Shown: positions 1 through 12,017, counted from the stretch's first letter. The stretch: 64,000 bases of DNA from Sipunculus nudus (GCA_026874595.1 CM049322.1:45138840-45202839), one strand, 5' to 3'. A program made the numbers and translations. The notes: a model not told the origin generated them from the letters alone.

Positions 1-376
1 TAAGAAAGTATTTGATATATTTGGAATAGTGCTTTTACCGTAATTTTCATTTTTTTTTTAAATTAAATAATTATAACCACGGTTGTAACCAATGATGAAG
101 CAAAACACGAAGTTTTAAGATGTAAATGTCTAATTCAAATTGTTACTGTATTATGTCTTTACATTAAATCATGTCTAAAGGGGTGATTTGCAGAAGGTTG
201 TGGTTTGTACTCTGTGTTCAATTACATCGAATCAATGAGTTTTGGATGATTTTATGATTTTAAGAAGTTTTTGAAGGCAATAACTTTATTATACTTATAC
301 ATTAAACAATGTCGATGTTGGTCGTTAAGAATAGTTGCCGATTCCTCTGTATGCCTAGTAAAATTGTAATATCCTT
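1..376. other. AT-rich intergenic, no gene seen
   Basis: AT-rich sequence with stop codons in all frames. Part of it (about 205-330) weakly resembles the tandem unit that follows. No exon, promoter or RNA gene can be supported. Confidence 0.5.
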
Positions 377-700
377 GTGTCATATTGTTTAGTTACAATT
401 TTGAATTATTCTAGATTTTATTTGTATTTATATTAAACATTAAAAAAAACATATATTTAAATGATTCTTCAAACACCTCAATAAAATAACCATATATGAA
501 CTAAAACTTAAACGATGTTTGTCTCCTTAGTGAGGGTTGTGTCATATTGTTTTATTACAGTTTTGAATTATTCATGATTTTACTTGTATTAATAACAAAC
601 ATTAAAAAAAATTTCAATAGTTCTTCACAAACCCTAAACAAATAAACATAAATCAACTTAAAACTTAAAGGATGTTTCTCTCTTGCGTAAGAGTTTATAT
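377..700. repeat. two-copy tandem duplication, 162-bp period
   Basis: Both copies begin with GTGTCATATTGTTT (at 377 and 539). They continue through matching landmarks: TTTTGAATTATTC, ATTAAAAAAAA, ACTTAAA followed by a GATGTTT block. Copies are clearly diverged by substitutions and small indels, so the duplication is old. No coding potential. Confidence 0.75.
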
Positions 701-2010
701 AAAGCATGTTTTTTCAATGTTCATCCTATAGACATCCCGAATTATGAGTGTCTTTAAAGAATGAAGTGCAAAGTGGTTTTACATTTTTGTATCACGTGTT
801 ATATAAGACAGAAGTATGCTATTAATCAAGTATATCCCTTTGTTCTTTAGAATAAATAATCATACATTAAACACTTTACCGTGAAATCAGTAAGGAAATT
901 AACAAATTAGCCCATATTTACTTATCAGGTTAACATTAATTATATGCCACTTTTTGTTGATGCTTAAAAACATAAGAACAAAAGGCTTGGGAATTACACG
1001 GTTAAGCATAACTCATGAAATTGATATAAATTATGTGGAAAGATAAGCCAATTATTTTTTTCTATATTTTTATCTTCCTGGTTGACTACATGGTTACCAC
1101 AAGGGTTATGATAAGGAAAGCAAACAGGTCGACAAATTAAAGCAAAATGTAACTCAATAGTCAACAACATTTGCTCCGACAGCATACAAGTGTTCCAGTT
1201 CCATACACAAAAAAAATTAAATGGAGGCCCAAATTGGCCCAATATACGTGATTAAAAAACTGTATAATCTACCTGCGCAAGGTTATACAAAAACCAACTT
1301 CCAGTTGAAATATATTGAAATCCCAACATTCCGACGTAAGCCGGTCACATTTCCCGTAGAATTTGTTGTTTTCCAGGTTCATATACCGTTTCTCTCCGTG
1401 GATAATCCGCACTTTTTCTCCATGAAATTGAATTCAAAAACATTGGTGGGTATTATACATGGAAGCATAATTCCAAACTGTTTTCCCCATCACATTGGAC
1501 ATCGTATTGTGGACCGACGGTGAATCATAATAAAGGATTTTATGCAAACTAAGTGTTTACTCACTGAACTTTATCAAATTAGGCATAAAAAAACATCATA
1601 ATAGGTTTTATTTACTGTCATAATTTCAAAAACTTAAAATATACCTTTAATGTGGCTTACTGTCGAAGAACATTGATGATTTGTGAACTGAAATATGCAT
1701 GACTGTGCAAGGTTTGGCGACTTCATTTAATTTCATTGTCAGTTGGTATCTGGCGCTGTGCGCACCAGCAGTGGGGTTGATATACCGGGTCATTAATTCT
1801 CTTAGGAAATGATCCGTGATACACTTAAATACTTCCTAAACAGAAAGAGCCAAGGAAGGAATAATTGCCTAGTGGTTCCTTTAGTTAATTAATTACCCTA
1901 TTTTGTACATCGTCATGGTCTGATTGATAAGTTGTACAAATTAACGTTATCACGGCCATGGTGTTATAACTTGATAACAAAGGTTGGTGGATTTTTTTTC
2001 TTTATACTAA
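701..2010. other. intergenic; only weak open frames
   Basis: AT-rich sequence. A 100-codon plus-strand open frame (1221-1523) and an 82-codon minus frame (994-1242) show no recognisable domain, no conserved cysteine pattern and no convincing splice context. I regard them as chance open frames. Confidence 0.45.
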
Positions 2011-2022
2011 ACTATATATAAA
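2011..2022 (+). promoter_or_regulatory. possible TATA box
   Basis: CTATATATAAATAG lies about 65 bp upstream of an ATG at 2087 that opens a 61-codon frame. The spacing fits a TATA-driven promoter, but AT-rich DNA throws up such strings often and the downstream frame is not a recognised gene. Confidence 0.2.
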
Positions 2023-2147
2023 TAGAACATCATAGGTCATGCACTCTTGAAAGAAAATCTTTCATGTAGCGAATTGCACTGTTTGGATGAAAGACAAACC
2101 ACCGAGGCAAAAATCAGAGATTAAAATCAGGGCACCTCCACTTACGC

Positions 2148-2204
2148 GGATTTGCAGGTCCTGTCAGTCTGTCACAGGATTTGCAGGTCCTGTCAGTCTG
2201 TCAC
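2148..2204. repeat. perfect 28-bp tandem duplication
   Basis: The unit running from GGATTTGCAGG to CAGTCTGTCAC occurs at 2148-2175 and again, identical, at 2177-2204 with one base between. Perfect identity implies a recent duplication. It sits inside an open frame (2087-2272) of a locally GC-richer segment. The period of 29 bp is not a multiple of three, so the two copies are read in different frames. Confidence 0.9.
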
Positions 2205-2272
2205 GTGGTCAGGGGAAGTCCAGGGTCTGCCCCAGTTGCCTAGAATACCAGGCAACAGCCAGGGTTCGGTAG

Positions 2273-3077
2273 TAGGTACATTCGCATAACAATAGAACAA
2301 ACAGTGAGTACATACAGGTTACCGCGACTTATCTCATGGGCAATCGACCGGGTCAGCGCTGGATAAACACGATGGCCCGTATTAGGCAGGTCAATTGAAT
2401 AGTAATATGTCACTTTGGTCAGAAAAAAAATCTGTAATCTGTAATAGACAGGTGGTCGTATTTCACAGCATTTATTAATTGATTATATGACGGAGTTTTC
2501 GAAAGGGACTGATATAAAATGGTCGTAATTTGCTCACATTTTACAGGTGGTTGTTCAGTATATTATACCTTACTTTAAACAGGTACGTGTCAGAATTGTA
2601 CACTTAACAGCACCCTTTTTTTTACATTTGACAGCTAAAGAAGAATAACCTTTTTGCTATTATAAGTGTAACGATCTTCTTCTAAGAGATTTATCGGTCT
2701 GACTGGCAAAGTTTACCTCCATGGAGCCAGTGCATATTCGATTACAACGGCATATACAAGTTGCAGCATTCAAGATATTGGCCAGAAACAGGCTGCGTAT
2801 TATACACAGGGTTATGTGTTTTTCCTCAGAAATTGTTGCTCTAAATAGGGGTGCGGATTATCAACGGTAGCGGATTATCCACGTGGGAAAACGGAAATCA
2901 GTCAAAATATACGGTGTTAAAATGATCAGGCAAAAATAACATCCGTAGAATAAAAAAACATTATCTGATTAATGGAATTAAAAATAAGTTTTTTACCAGC
3001 ACTGGATATTGTTCGTAGCCATTGGTACATGCGTACCAACATTTCTTGTGATCAGGTTACACCCTATAGTTGAAACT
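2273..3077. other. intergenic, nothing recognised
   Basis: No supported gene or repeat boundary seen on either strand. Confidence 0.4.
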
Positions 3078-5021
3078 ACAGTCGAACCCCAGGGACTGGG
3101 CTAAACTGCCCCCTTTATAGAGGTGCCCACTTTATGGAGGTAATAGCTGCCACATTCCATGCTGCCACCTACATTAAAATATTACTATAATTGCTCCAGC
3201 TTTAAGATTACTTCATTAACTTTACACATGTCCATTCCGCTTGTTTAAAAATATAAAGTTTAAATGTAAAATTTATGATTCTTAATTTATATGTGTATGT
3301 GTGCTTAACATATATCAATGGACAAAATCTACAAGCATTGATTCCGTTATTTTAATCTTTCTAATAGTTTGATAAGTTACCCAGTGTATCCTTAGATATA
3401 TCATACAGCTCTACAAATGTTCCGGTAATGGCTAAGGTAAAAATTGCTTAGGTAAAAATGCCTAATTTAAAAAAAAAAGCTTATGTAAAGATTACAGAAA
3501 ACGGGATTAAATTTGGCAATTCATAACCTCAGTTTAGTGTCAAATTGTCTTTAATATTGTCTGTATTCATCTTGACAATTGGATACTGTTGACAATTGGA
3601 TTCCTAACCATAAAGCTAAACAAGTACCTGCAATAACACTTGGTCTATCAAAGGGTAACAAAGTAGGTGTAATGCAAAACAACACACTAATAAACACTGT
3701 GAAGATGCATCCAGGCAATATTACACTTATTTTGTAGACAATTTGATGCTAAACTGAGGTAATGAATGACAAAATTCAATCCTTTTTTCTGTAATCATTA
3801 GCCAATTTATCTTTTTTTAACCTTAGCCATTTTCATCTTAGCCATTTTTACAAAGAACCTGTAAGACAAGCCACTCTGACTGAGAATCTGTGATCAGGTT
3901 TACTTTAGCGCAATAGCAAACCTTTATATTTCAGTCCTGGTTTGACATTTTACAAGGTTACAGTAACATTAAATGTGACACAGAATGCATGCGAATGACC
4001 AGTGTTTGGAGTTGATCATTAAGTGCAACTGCTTAGTAAAGATTGTACTAAGACTTGGAACCTTACCCTATTACCTTATCTCAGAGTACCAAGTAACTAA
4101 GTGATCGAGCAAGAACTCCGCTCAGGGTTTTTAATTCGGCAGTTTAGTTGCTTCATTGAGTTTAGAAAGTCTAGTGACTGTCAAACCAAAGTATGCTTAA
4201 CAGTCTAGTATGAACGGCTACTAAGTGGGCATTCACTGCTGGCCATAAACATCACAGGAACAGCCAGTCTTAGCTTGGGTCTGACGACACAGAACAGGCA
4301 CATCCAAGAAGTCTAATAAATATAATGTATCCTATGCCTACCTTGAGTAGCCAAGAAGGCTATTATTATCATAATGCAATAATAATTAATAGTTATCATG
4401 ATTACTTATAATTCAAAATTCACAATTTATAAAGTTCCATAAGTTTAAATAGGAAGAAACATAAAACTGGGAAAATTGACGAGGTGCCCACATTAGCTGG
4501 GGAAAAGTGCCCACTTTATGAATATAAAGAATATAAAGGTGACCACATTAGGCGTTTCGTCTTATTTCGGGGGCTGGTCCAGTGAATTGTTTCCGTTCTC
4601 ATTCCGTTTGAGTAGGGTTATGTTTCTGCCTGATTGTCAAATCTTTATCCTCCATGAAATGGAAGACAAGACATAACTTATTTCTTCCTATATTCACATT
4701 TTTTTAAGGTTAATAACTTCTCTGCTTGGCAAGTCCTATACGTTTGCTGAAATTGTAACAAAGCTGTGTTAAATAGGATCTTACTTTCGGTATGATAAAA
4801 TAATAAGTTGATATATCTTATGATGATAGATACGGTATATACGTATATATCATAGTAGATTTCCATAAAGTGGGCACCTCTATAAAGTGGCCAGATTCTG
4901 AGAGTAATTTGTTTTCTCCTTATTTAAATTTTTTGCATTACGTTCACGCTTTAGAATCCTGCATTTAATGGCCACTTGAGCTCTTTATAAACATGCCTAC
5001 AATAAAGAGGTTTCACTATGT
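3078..5021. mobile_element. TIR-bounded DNA-transposon-like element, about 1.9 kb
   Basis: The left end starts CAGTCGAACCCC. The right end, read on the minus strand, starts TAGTGAAACCTC. Both ends carry the same subterminal block in opposite orientation: a 25-base string containing TATAGAGGTGCCCACTTTAT at about 3112-3138, and its reverse complement at about 4862-4887. Related GTGCCCACTTTAT-like motifs recur inside the right part (4478-4545). No transposase frame is present, so it would be non-autonomous. Ends are imperfect and I could not identify a clean target-site duplication. The class is inferred from structure only. Confidence 0.5.
3424..3852. mobile_element. palindromic MITE nested in the larger element
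   Basis: Positions 3491-3550 and 3736-3795 are inverted copies of a 60-bp segment at about 85 percent identity by eye (landmark CCTCAGTTTAG against CTAAACTGAGG). The inverted similarity extends outward as repeated GGCTAAGGTAAAAA-like motifs to about 3424 and 3852. The loop is about 185 bp. No coding capacity. The structure is typical of a foldback or MITE insertion. Confidence 0.65.
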
Positions 5022-6985
5022 TTCTGTGCTCTGACATCAGTAGTTCCATGTAATTTTATTTTCAGATGTGCACTCTTACCTAACTATAATTTAAATGTTC
5101 AAGTATTTCTGTGGCGAGATACGTACCGATTAAGACAGAGGAGTTTAACTCTAAGTCCGCTTTTCAAACCCATTGTAATTGATATAATACAATAAATTTG
5201 TCTGAACATTCTCCTGTTGTCCGAAATGATATGAAAAGCTGAAGTAAAGTGATAACCATGCTGACCTCATATTCAATACTGTTTTTATACAGTTCCACAG
5301 TGACTGATCGACAACTCCTGAAAACCTGAGTGAATCAGCCATACATTTTTTTTTCTATTATAGCAGGAAAAATCGTTCCGTTCTGTTCGAGAAATCAACT
5401 GTAGTATGAGTGCCGAGAGTGTCAGATTTTACTTATGTCGAATCATTTAAAATGTAGCACCTTTTTTGAGTAGAAATAGTTTACAATAACAAATCTGTTT
5501 TTTTATGAACGTTATATGTATATAATGCTTCGTGTGACGGAGGTCTGAGTTCTGATGCGGCATACGTAACCAGCACAAATGCCCGATGAAACGTCCCATC
5601 GGTAATTTAACTTTAACACAAACATAACTGGGGTCACATTTTTAGGCTTTACCATAAGCGGACCTGCCTGTGGATATGACCTAATCCCGATTATTAATAC
5701 AATTTACATTTTCCATATTATAAAGGGCATAGGTATAACTATATATATGTACTTTAGAAAAAAAAAATCACGCCTCTTCTGAATGACTGTTTTTGTGAGA
5801 CAATAATTATATATTTGTTCAGATAAATTCGCTTTCTTATAGTACGAATTCGTATGAAAGTATATTGACAGACACGGTGGAGCCCATTCTACAAACTGGT
5901 GCAAGTACCCGGTCGCAGTAGAAAATTGAACAATGACCAGTGACATGGAGAAACAGGAAGAAGCTTCAATCCCCCTCCTCTTGTAGTAAAGTAGGCCTTA
6001 TATTTACATGGAACAAGCCACAAAGAAAAATACGGGGCCCCCCATTTTTCTGCTGTTGCAACTTGACTTTAAGACGCCAAGAGTGCTTACTCCCAACATT
6101 TATAATATTCATTTTGTTAATGTTGATATCAATTGTGTATGGTTGATCTAGAGGGATCATGCGAGTGATTACCCTTTTTGATGTTAGGGTATTTGTTTTC
6201 TCTAATTTTGTTAAATAACACTATAATGGTTAGATAGTTACGCTGCATTGGCTACATGATTGTAGCACATTGTTCCTCTCATTTTTATTCGGAGTAAAAA
6301 TAGTCCAAAAACTTTCGGTATTCCTTTATTATTTGGCATTATCATGATTAATTATATAAACCATGATAAATGATAAAGACTATGAATAAATTATCATGAC
6401 TAGGTAGAAACAAACCCACACACATATATATATTAGGTGAGAAGATTCTAGGTTGGACATAAAATATTAGTACTATGTCAACGGACGACCGTAAAACAAA
6501 GGCTTATTTCGTCGTGTCATCTTGTAATTCCAGTCAATTATAAGTTAAAAGATATTTATTGAGATATTTTCATTTTTTAATTTTTAACTAGGTTGTTCGG
6601 AAAGTTATCAAATGATAATGTAATGCGAAAAGTACACTTAATTCTCCTTTACCAAGGTACATGCCTGAATAATAAATCCCAATATTACAGATCAAAATCT
6701 GTATAATATTTGCTCTATTAGACAACCGAATTAAAAGCTCAAATGGGCCTTTTCCACGAGAAAGGGACATCTGTTAGCGATGAAGGACACTAAAAGTGGA
6801 TAACCGGCCATGTAACAGTCTGATATGCGTCATATAATTAACGTAAAAAGGATAAATAATCTTCGATTGGGAGGTCCAATTTAGGTCTTGTTTCAATAAC
6901 AGAAACTTTGAATGCCGGCCCGCTGAACCCAAGCATACCAAGGGAGAACATACACGCAGCACTTATACTATAGGAAAATATCGCT
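5022..6985. other. intergenic, no gene supported
   Basis: AT-rich. Several 60-80 codon open frames occur on both strands (for example 5704-5946 minus and the overlapping 5940-6146 plus and 5966-6160 minus). None shows a domain, a signal peptide with good context, or flanking splice sites that hold together. Confidence 0.45.
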
Positions 6986-6994
6986 CACAAAACT

Positions 6995-7230
6995 ATACGT
7001 ACTCGAAGTACATTTGCTCATGAGTACTTTTCAGAGTTGTAAGAGCTTACTCGAGTAGTACCTTCCAAATAACAACAGTTCTCTTTTTAATACAGAAAAT
7101 ATTTATAAAAACAAGTAATGTTGCGAGTACCTTTGAGAGTTCTCATTGCTTTCCTCGAGTAGAATCTTCCAAATGACAAAAGTACCCTTTATAGTACAGA
7201 AAATATTGATAAGATCAAGTAATGTTATAT
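6995..7230. repeat. tandem duplication, 104-bp period, with GTACTCGAG motifs
   Basis: Two diverged copies can be aligned by CTTCCAAAT (about 7062 and 7166), ATACAGAAAATATT or GTACAGAAAATATT, and AAGTAATGTT. The block is rich in ACTCGAGTA and TGAGTAC palindromes. The same motif style recurs at 37707-37870, so both may be pieces of one dispersed element. Confidence 0.6.
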
Positions 7231-8400
7231 GTAATTTCGATTGGCTACTTAATCAAGGCAGTTGAACTTCACAAAAATGGAAAAATTATTTCGTAAGAGC
7301 TAATTGTTTACACAAAGGATATCAGTGAATACGTACCTAACTTAACAAAGAATGATACAACTATTAATTCCTCTGATAAGAAGGTGACAGTTTCCAGTCA
7401 GTACTACAGTGAAAATGTTTATTTTATCATGTTTATTACAGCAAAAAAAGAGTCCAGCTAAAATCTAACACGTTCGGCTTGTTATTTCTTTAACTTATAA
7501 TTAAAGTTGCGAATATATACGACTGGGTAACATCTGGCAAATCATTCGGTTGCCACTTTTTTTTAGTAGCGCCCCGTGTGATTGTGTTTAAGTGCAAAAC
7601 TATCGCACAATCATGATCATTTTGACTTTTTGTCTATTTTCGAATCATCACGTCCTTTACCATCACTTTCAAATGAAATCTTGCTTCGGAAGTTATATGT
7701 CTTTTATTTCAACGCAAGGTGGCGCTAAATTTGCAGCCACATTCACAACCCTCGATAGCATTCATATTCATTTACATCAACTGTATATGGTACACTGTGA
7801 AAGAGTACCTATTATAAAATATTATCCATTAGCGCCACTCGTCTTCAAGTCTGCTTCACACCCACTTGAAATATATTCTTCCGAGGTTACAAAAAAGTAA
7901 TACATGTAACATACCTTGACATATACGTATGCCGATGAATTTGCATTGCTGAAAAAATAAAACCGGGCGGGCATTGACGCTTTCCCTGATATAATATATG
8001 GTATATATAGTATATAATTTAGTTGTTACATGATTATTGATATTAATAAATATACATACATCGGTACCGTGAAATTAAAAAAAAGAAAAGAAAGACGACC
8101 AGAGGTCACGCGCTTGCCGAAAAAACTCTGCCCCAGATTGAAGGACAGATAGCCAGAACATGTCCTAAAGAAGACAAAGAGGACGGATATTAGCCATAGT
8201 TTGATTAGCCATAAAGATTGGACCAATGTTGACAAAGTGACGATGGAAATAAAAATTTTACGCGTTTTCATATCTTTGACCATGAACTTTGACCTATTTA
8301 AAAATACACACATAAAGTTTCAAGAAATCGTTCCAATATGCAATACGTGAAAGTTGCAAAGTGATACCTGGTAGAATGTTATTAAAACAAAGGCAAGAAA
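7231..8400. other. intergenic, no gene supported
   Basis: A 102-codon plus frame at 7592-7900 lacks any recognisable domain. A small (TA)-rich patch lies near 7990-8025. The segment from about 8030 grades into the family B repeat block that follows. Confidence 0.4.
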
Positions 8401-8429
8401 CAGCAAGAAGGCAGAATTTAGGACAACTG

Positions 8430-9435
8430 ACAAACAGACAGACATATTGACAAAGTGACGCAAAGCTGAGACCTGTTTACTATACTCAGTTATGTAAAGG
8501 ACGTAGGTAAAAATATGAACCAAAGTTTGTGAAGATAAGAACAGAATTGGCAAAGTTACGAGGAAAATAACATTTTGAAGTGTTTTGAAGTGACCAACAT
8601 ACTGACAAAGTTACACAAAGTTTAGACCAGATGACTTGATCAAATAATGAAGAAAACACAGAGGAAGTTATTGGCCTAATGTTATGTAATTAAGGTTTAT
8701 AGCTCCGGAGATATTGCTAAAAATGATATGCCGTTTTTTCAAGTGCAGCGCCCCCTAGCTGTTTTTTTTTTCCAAAAATGAAAAATTACCTTCGAGATTT
8801 TAGTGTATGACATAAGATGTATAAGTTTCAAATGGATTCCTGCAAAACGGTGGAATGCCATATATGACACAAGAACCAGCAATTAGGCGAAATAAAGACA
8901 ACTGACAGACAGACATCCTGTCAAAGTGGCACAAAGTTCAGACAGAAGACTAGACTATGGTATGTAGAAGACAGAGAGGAAGAAATTAAGCCATAGTTTA
9001 GGTGATTCAGGTTTATAGTTTCGGAGATATTGTAATAAAAAAAAACGATACGGGGATTAAATTTGAGTGCAGCGCCCCCTAGTGGCCATATCCCGAAAAT
9101 GAAAATCGATTTTGAGTTATTAGTGTAAAGCATAAGATTCACCAGTTTCATAAGGATTCCTGCAAAACTGTGGCCTGTAGAATGCTCTATTTTAGACAGG
9201 CACAAGCAAGAAGGCGAAACTGAGGTAAACTGACAGACAGACAGACATACTGACAAAGCGACACAAAGTTGAGAAAATTTGACAAGACCATGACAAAGAA
9301 GACGCAGAGGAAGAAAATAAGCTTAGGTTTGTAAGGTTAGGACAAAATTATGATGAAAATAAACTTCGACATTTATTTATGACCTTGACCTTTGACCTAT
9401 GATGACCAAAAAACAAAAGGCTTCAAGGACTTTTG
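8430..9435. repeat. dispersed repeat family B, tandem block
   Basis: Repeated landmarks occur in fixed order: a GACAGACAGACATACTGACAAAG-like string, ACACAAAGTT, AGGAAGAA, GGTTTATAG, GGAGATATTG, then CAGCGCCCCCTAG (near 8748 and 9068), GATTCCTGCAAAAC and GTGGCCTGTAGAATGC. Units restart near 8434, 8600, 8905 and 9235, so the spacing is about 300-335 bp after a shorter first unit. Other copies lie at 40.1-40.3, 51.2-51.8 and 53.6-54.5 kb. Minus-strand frames reading as Ser/Val/Cys/Leu-rich peptides here are artefacts of the GACAGACA string. Confidence 0.8.
9380..9398 (-). promoter_or_regulatory. nuclear-receptor-like DR1 motif in repeat
   Basis: TGACCTTGACCTTTGACCT, read on the minus strand, contains AGGTCAAAGGTCA. 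This is the direct-repeat-1 arrangement recognised in animals by RXR/HNF4/COUP-TF-type receptors. It also overlaps a TCAAGGTCA extended half-site. The motif is visible; function is not shown, and it belongs to a repeat family. Confidence 0.3.
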
Positions 9436-10640
9436 ACTTTCAATCAACCCTGAAAGTTTCAGATCGATTGCTGTTATACAAGGATTGACAATAGATGTAG
9501 ACATCGATAACATAGATTATATATAAATATGGGGACATAAATAGTTTAAAACTGCATTTTATGCTCAGGTAATGCTTCACATAGATTAGGGATCTGACAT
9601 ACAGCTGGCGATTGATGTTAAAGGAAGCAAAAGAAACGCTCCCTATTTTTACTGACTCAAAGTCATGTGTTTTAAAGCGCCATTTCTGATTTATCGAACA
9701 AGCTTCCTCCTTCATTCATATAACAATCGCACACTCAGGGCATTGCCTTTAGCAATTAAATAGTAATCAGAAAGATTTTTTGTTGGATAGGTGCAATATT
9801 GACAATTAAATTATGAGAAAATCACAGACAAAAGCGGCCTCTCGAGGGCCTGTATTTCCGTTATCTTTCAATGTACGGTATTTTTGTGCGGTTTTTGTGC
9901 GACTCGCACAGTATGGTTACCGGAATGATACCCTGTTGAAAGATCCAGGAAGGGTTTACTCCCGTTAGACTAAGCAACATCGGACCGGGCTTAATGAAAT
10001 GTCAAGGTTAGCGACGGGTGGGGGAGAGATAAAAAAGGCGATCACGGGCATAATAATAAGCTAGGGCAATAAAGTACGGGGGACAGCTTGGCCAATAATA
10101 TATAATGTTGGTGTGCCAATTCATTGTAGGTTAAAATTCCTGGGTAAAAGCAATTAAATAAATAAGTTTTATTTACATTAGGTCCTGAATGCTTCATGGT
10201 ACATATTGAAGTATGATCTATTAGGTTAATTTATGTCAGCTGATTACTGAATAGCAACAGACATCAATCGGTCATCTACGAGGTCTCTGGCAGACTGATA
10301 AAAACACTTACCGCTCTTTGGCTCAGGTCCAGACTCACCAAATTCTGGATCTGATCAAAGTGCTCAAATCATGGGAGCCGCATCTGATAATTCAGGTTTT
10401 TTTTCCAAGATTATTGTTCTTTTTGAATTTCCCAAAAGGGGTTGTTTTAGCAAACTGAGGGGACTAACTTGAGAGAATACCTTGGTTAACGTGTATATAC
10501 TTTCAGGTGAGAAATTTGTTAGCCGCTGACATCCAAGGAATTACTGCACACAACCGTCCGATAATAACATATGTGTAAAAAAAACTTTAAGATTGAATGC
10601 TGAAGAAGTGCTCTTTTAAGCATAAATTATAAAACAAACT
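9436..10640. other. intergenic with a GC-richer patch
   Basis: A locally GC-richer patch lies at about 9830-10130 but has no long open frame or recognised RNA. Nothing else can be supported. Confidence 0.4.
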
Positions 10641-10641
10641 A

Positions 10642-10840
10642 GAAAATTACTTGGAGAGCGCAGACCTCTACCAAGGCAACTCATTACCCCATATAGCCAT
10701 TATAAGAAATTCAGAATTTTACTTTAAATATTCCTGGATCCAGATGGTGAACCGGATCACCTCCAAAATCAAATTAACGGTTCCGCCTATCGATGCCAAG
10801 TTATATAAATGTGAAATAAATCCGTTAATAACATTTTGAG
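10642..10840. repeat. dispersed repeat family D, single copy
   Basis: The order GAGAGCGCAGACCTCTACC, AAGGCAACTCATTA, CAGAATTTTACTTTAAA, TTCCTGGATCCAG, TCCGTTAATAAC matches the dimeric copies at 34.7-35.4 kb. The layout resembles the widespread animal repeat type whose end reads like CTTGGCGGAGG, though the class is not certain. Confidence 0.7.
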
Positions 10841-11196
10841 TACAATGTCTAGAAAATATATATATACAAATATATACATATATATCATATATATGAGCTT
10901 TATGCCTATCGTGGTGAAGTATGTAGGTGCAGAGGAACGGGCTTGGAAGGTTGTGGATTTACTTTTTTTAGTTGGCTCTGATAGATTACAAGCGAAGGTA
11001 TATAAATTAAACATATACATAGTTATCAGTAAAGAGCTGCCATTTCAAGTCAAACCATGCTTGACCTCACTTGGGCGTATTTTTATTGCATCTTTAAAGG
11101 ATTTCAAATGTTAAACCATGTAAAGTTTCCATATACTAAAGTGAACAATTTTGAGATGGTGCCGCCAACGCAGTGGACAGCAGTGACTGTCCGTGG

Positions 11197-11226
11197 GGGG
11201 TGGGGGTGGTGGGGGGGGGGGGGGGG
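11197..11226. repeat. G-rich simple repeat
   Basis: GGGGGGTGGGGGTGGTG is followed by a run of about 16 G, an obvious G-quadruplex candidate on the plus strand. A second run of about 21 G lies at about 11432-11452. Confidence 0.85.
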
Positions 11227-11651
11227 TTGCACAGGCTGGATTACCCTGCACATGTGTCAAGTTACAAGAGTGGTTTAGAAATATATAAATGACAGATGGA
11301 AATAGAGCATTTTTATTTTAGTGTGTTCCATTTAAACAATATGTAAAATATTATTCATATACTCTCGCAAAGACATACTTTCAAAGTATGTTATAAGGTT
11401 AACGAATGGACTTTAGACCGGGTGTGATTCAGTGGGGGGGGGGGGGGGGGGGGCGAATTATCCAAAACGGCATCACATAGTTTATTTCAAATAGCCGTGC
11501 AAAATTAACGTGAGAAGACAGGTGCAGCTTATATATTGACGCTTACCGATTTATGGATGTTATGATATGGCACATTAAAGGCTTCTTCCACCCTCTGGGT
11601 GTTTTTGCATAATTGAAAGGTCTGAACCTACAAATAGAATTGATGTTAAAA

Positions 11652-12017
11652 TTACTGACATTGGGGAGCTACTATCCGTGATAGGAACGAATATGTGAAC
11701 AAAGTCCTGGGAGCCCCCTGAAAAAGTTGAGAAAGCCCTAGGGACGTGTGTGACGTCACAAACAGAACCCCGGTTGCGCATCCACGTGGTTTCAGCAAGG
11801 CCGACGGGTCGATCTGATCAAGCGAGACGGAGGAATCATCGTACGATGACAATGTCTGAGACACGTTAAAGGAGAATAAAGCGGCGAATTTAGATCTATA
11901 GATTAATGGCAACTTCGACATTAGCCTCATGTAATTTTTGGCCATGTATACGTTGTTAGAAACAGAAGTCGGTGACACAGCGGCCGCTGCAAGCCAACAC
12001 GCCAACACTGGCAACAT
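11652..12017 (-). CDS. possible first coding exon of a secreted protein
   Basis: The ATG at 12017 (minus strand, context AAAAATG) opens a frame beginning MLPVLACWLAAAAVSPTSVS, a convincing signal peptide with a hydrophobic core and small residues near a likely cleavage site. About 58 hydrophilic residues follow, including NNVYMAKNYMRLMSK and SVSLDQIDPSALLKPRG. After KPRG (about 11783) the frame runs on to a stop at 11652 through less protein-like sequence, so the exon may end near 11783. No strong GT donor can be chosen and no downstream exon was found. Base composition is GC-richer than the flanks. No family is recognised. The alternative is a chance open frame; a plus-strand frame at 11938-12192 overlaps it and looks less protein-like. 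Confidence 0.3.
   Translation of the reverse strand: MLPVLACWLAAAAVSPTSVSNNVYMAKNYMRLMSKLPLIYRSKFAALFSFNVSQTLSSYDDSSVSLDQIDPSALLKPRGCATGVLFVTSHTSLGLSQLFQGAPRTLFTYSFLSRIVAPQCQ

Noticed and set aside
8921-9256. Open minus frames starting MSVCLSVC (also 53176-53645)
   Set aside because: They are the translation of GACAGACAGACA repeats of family B and have no independent coding signal.
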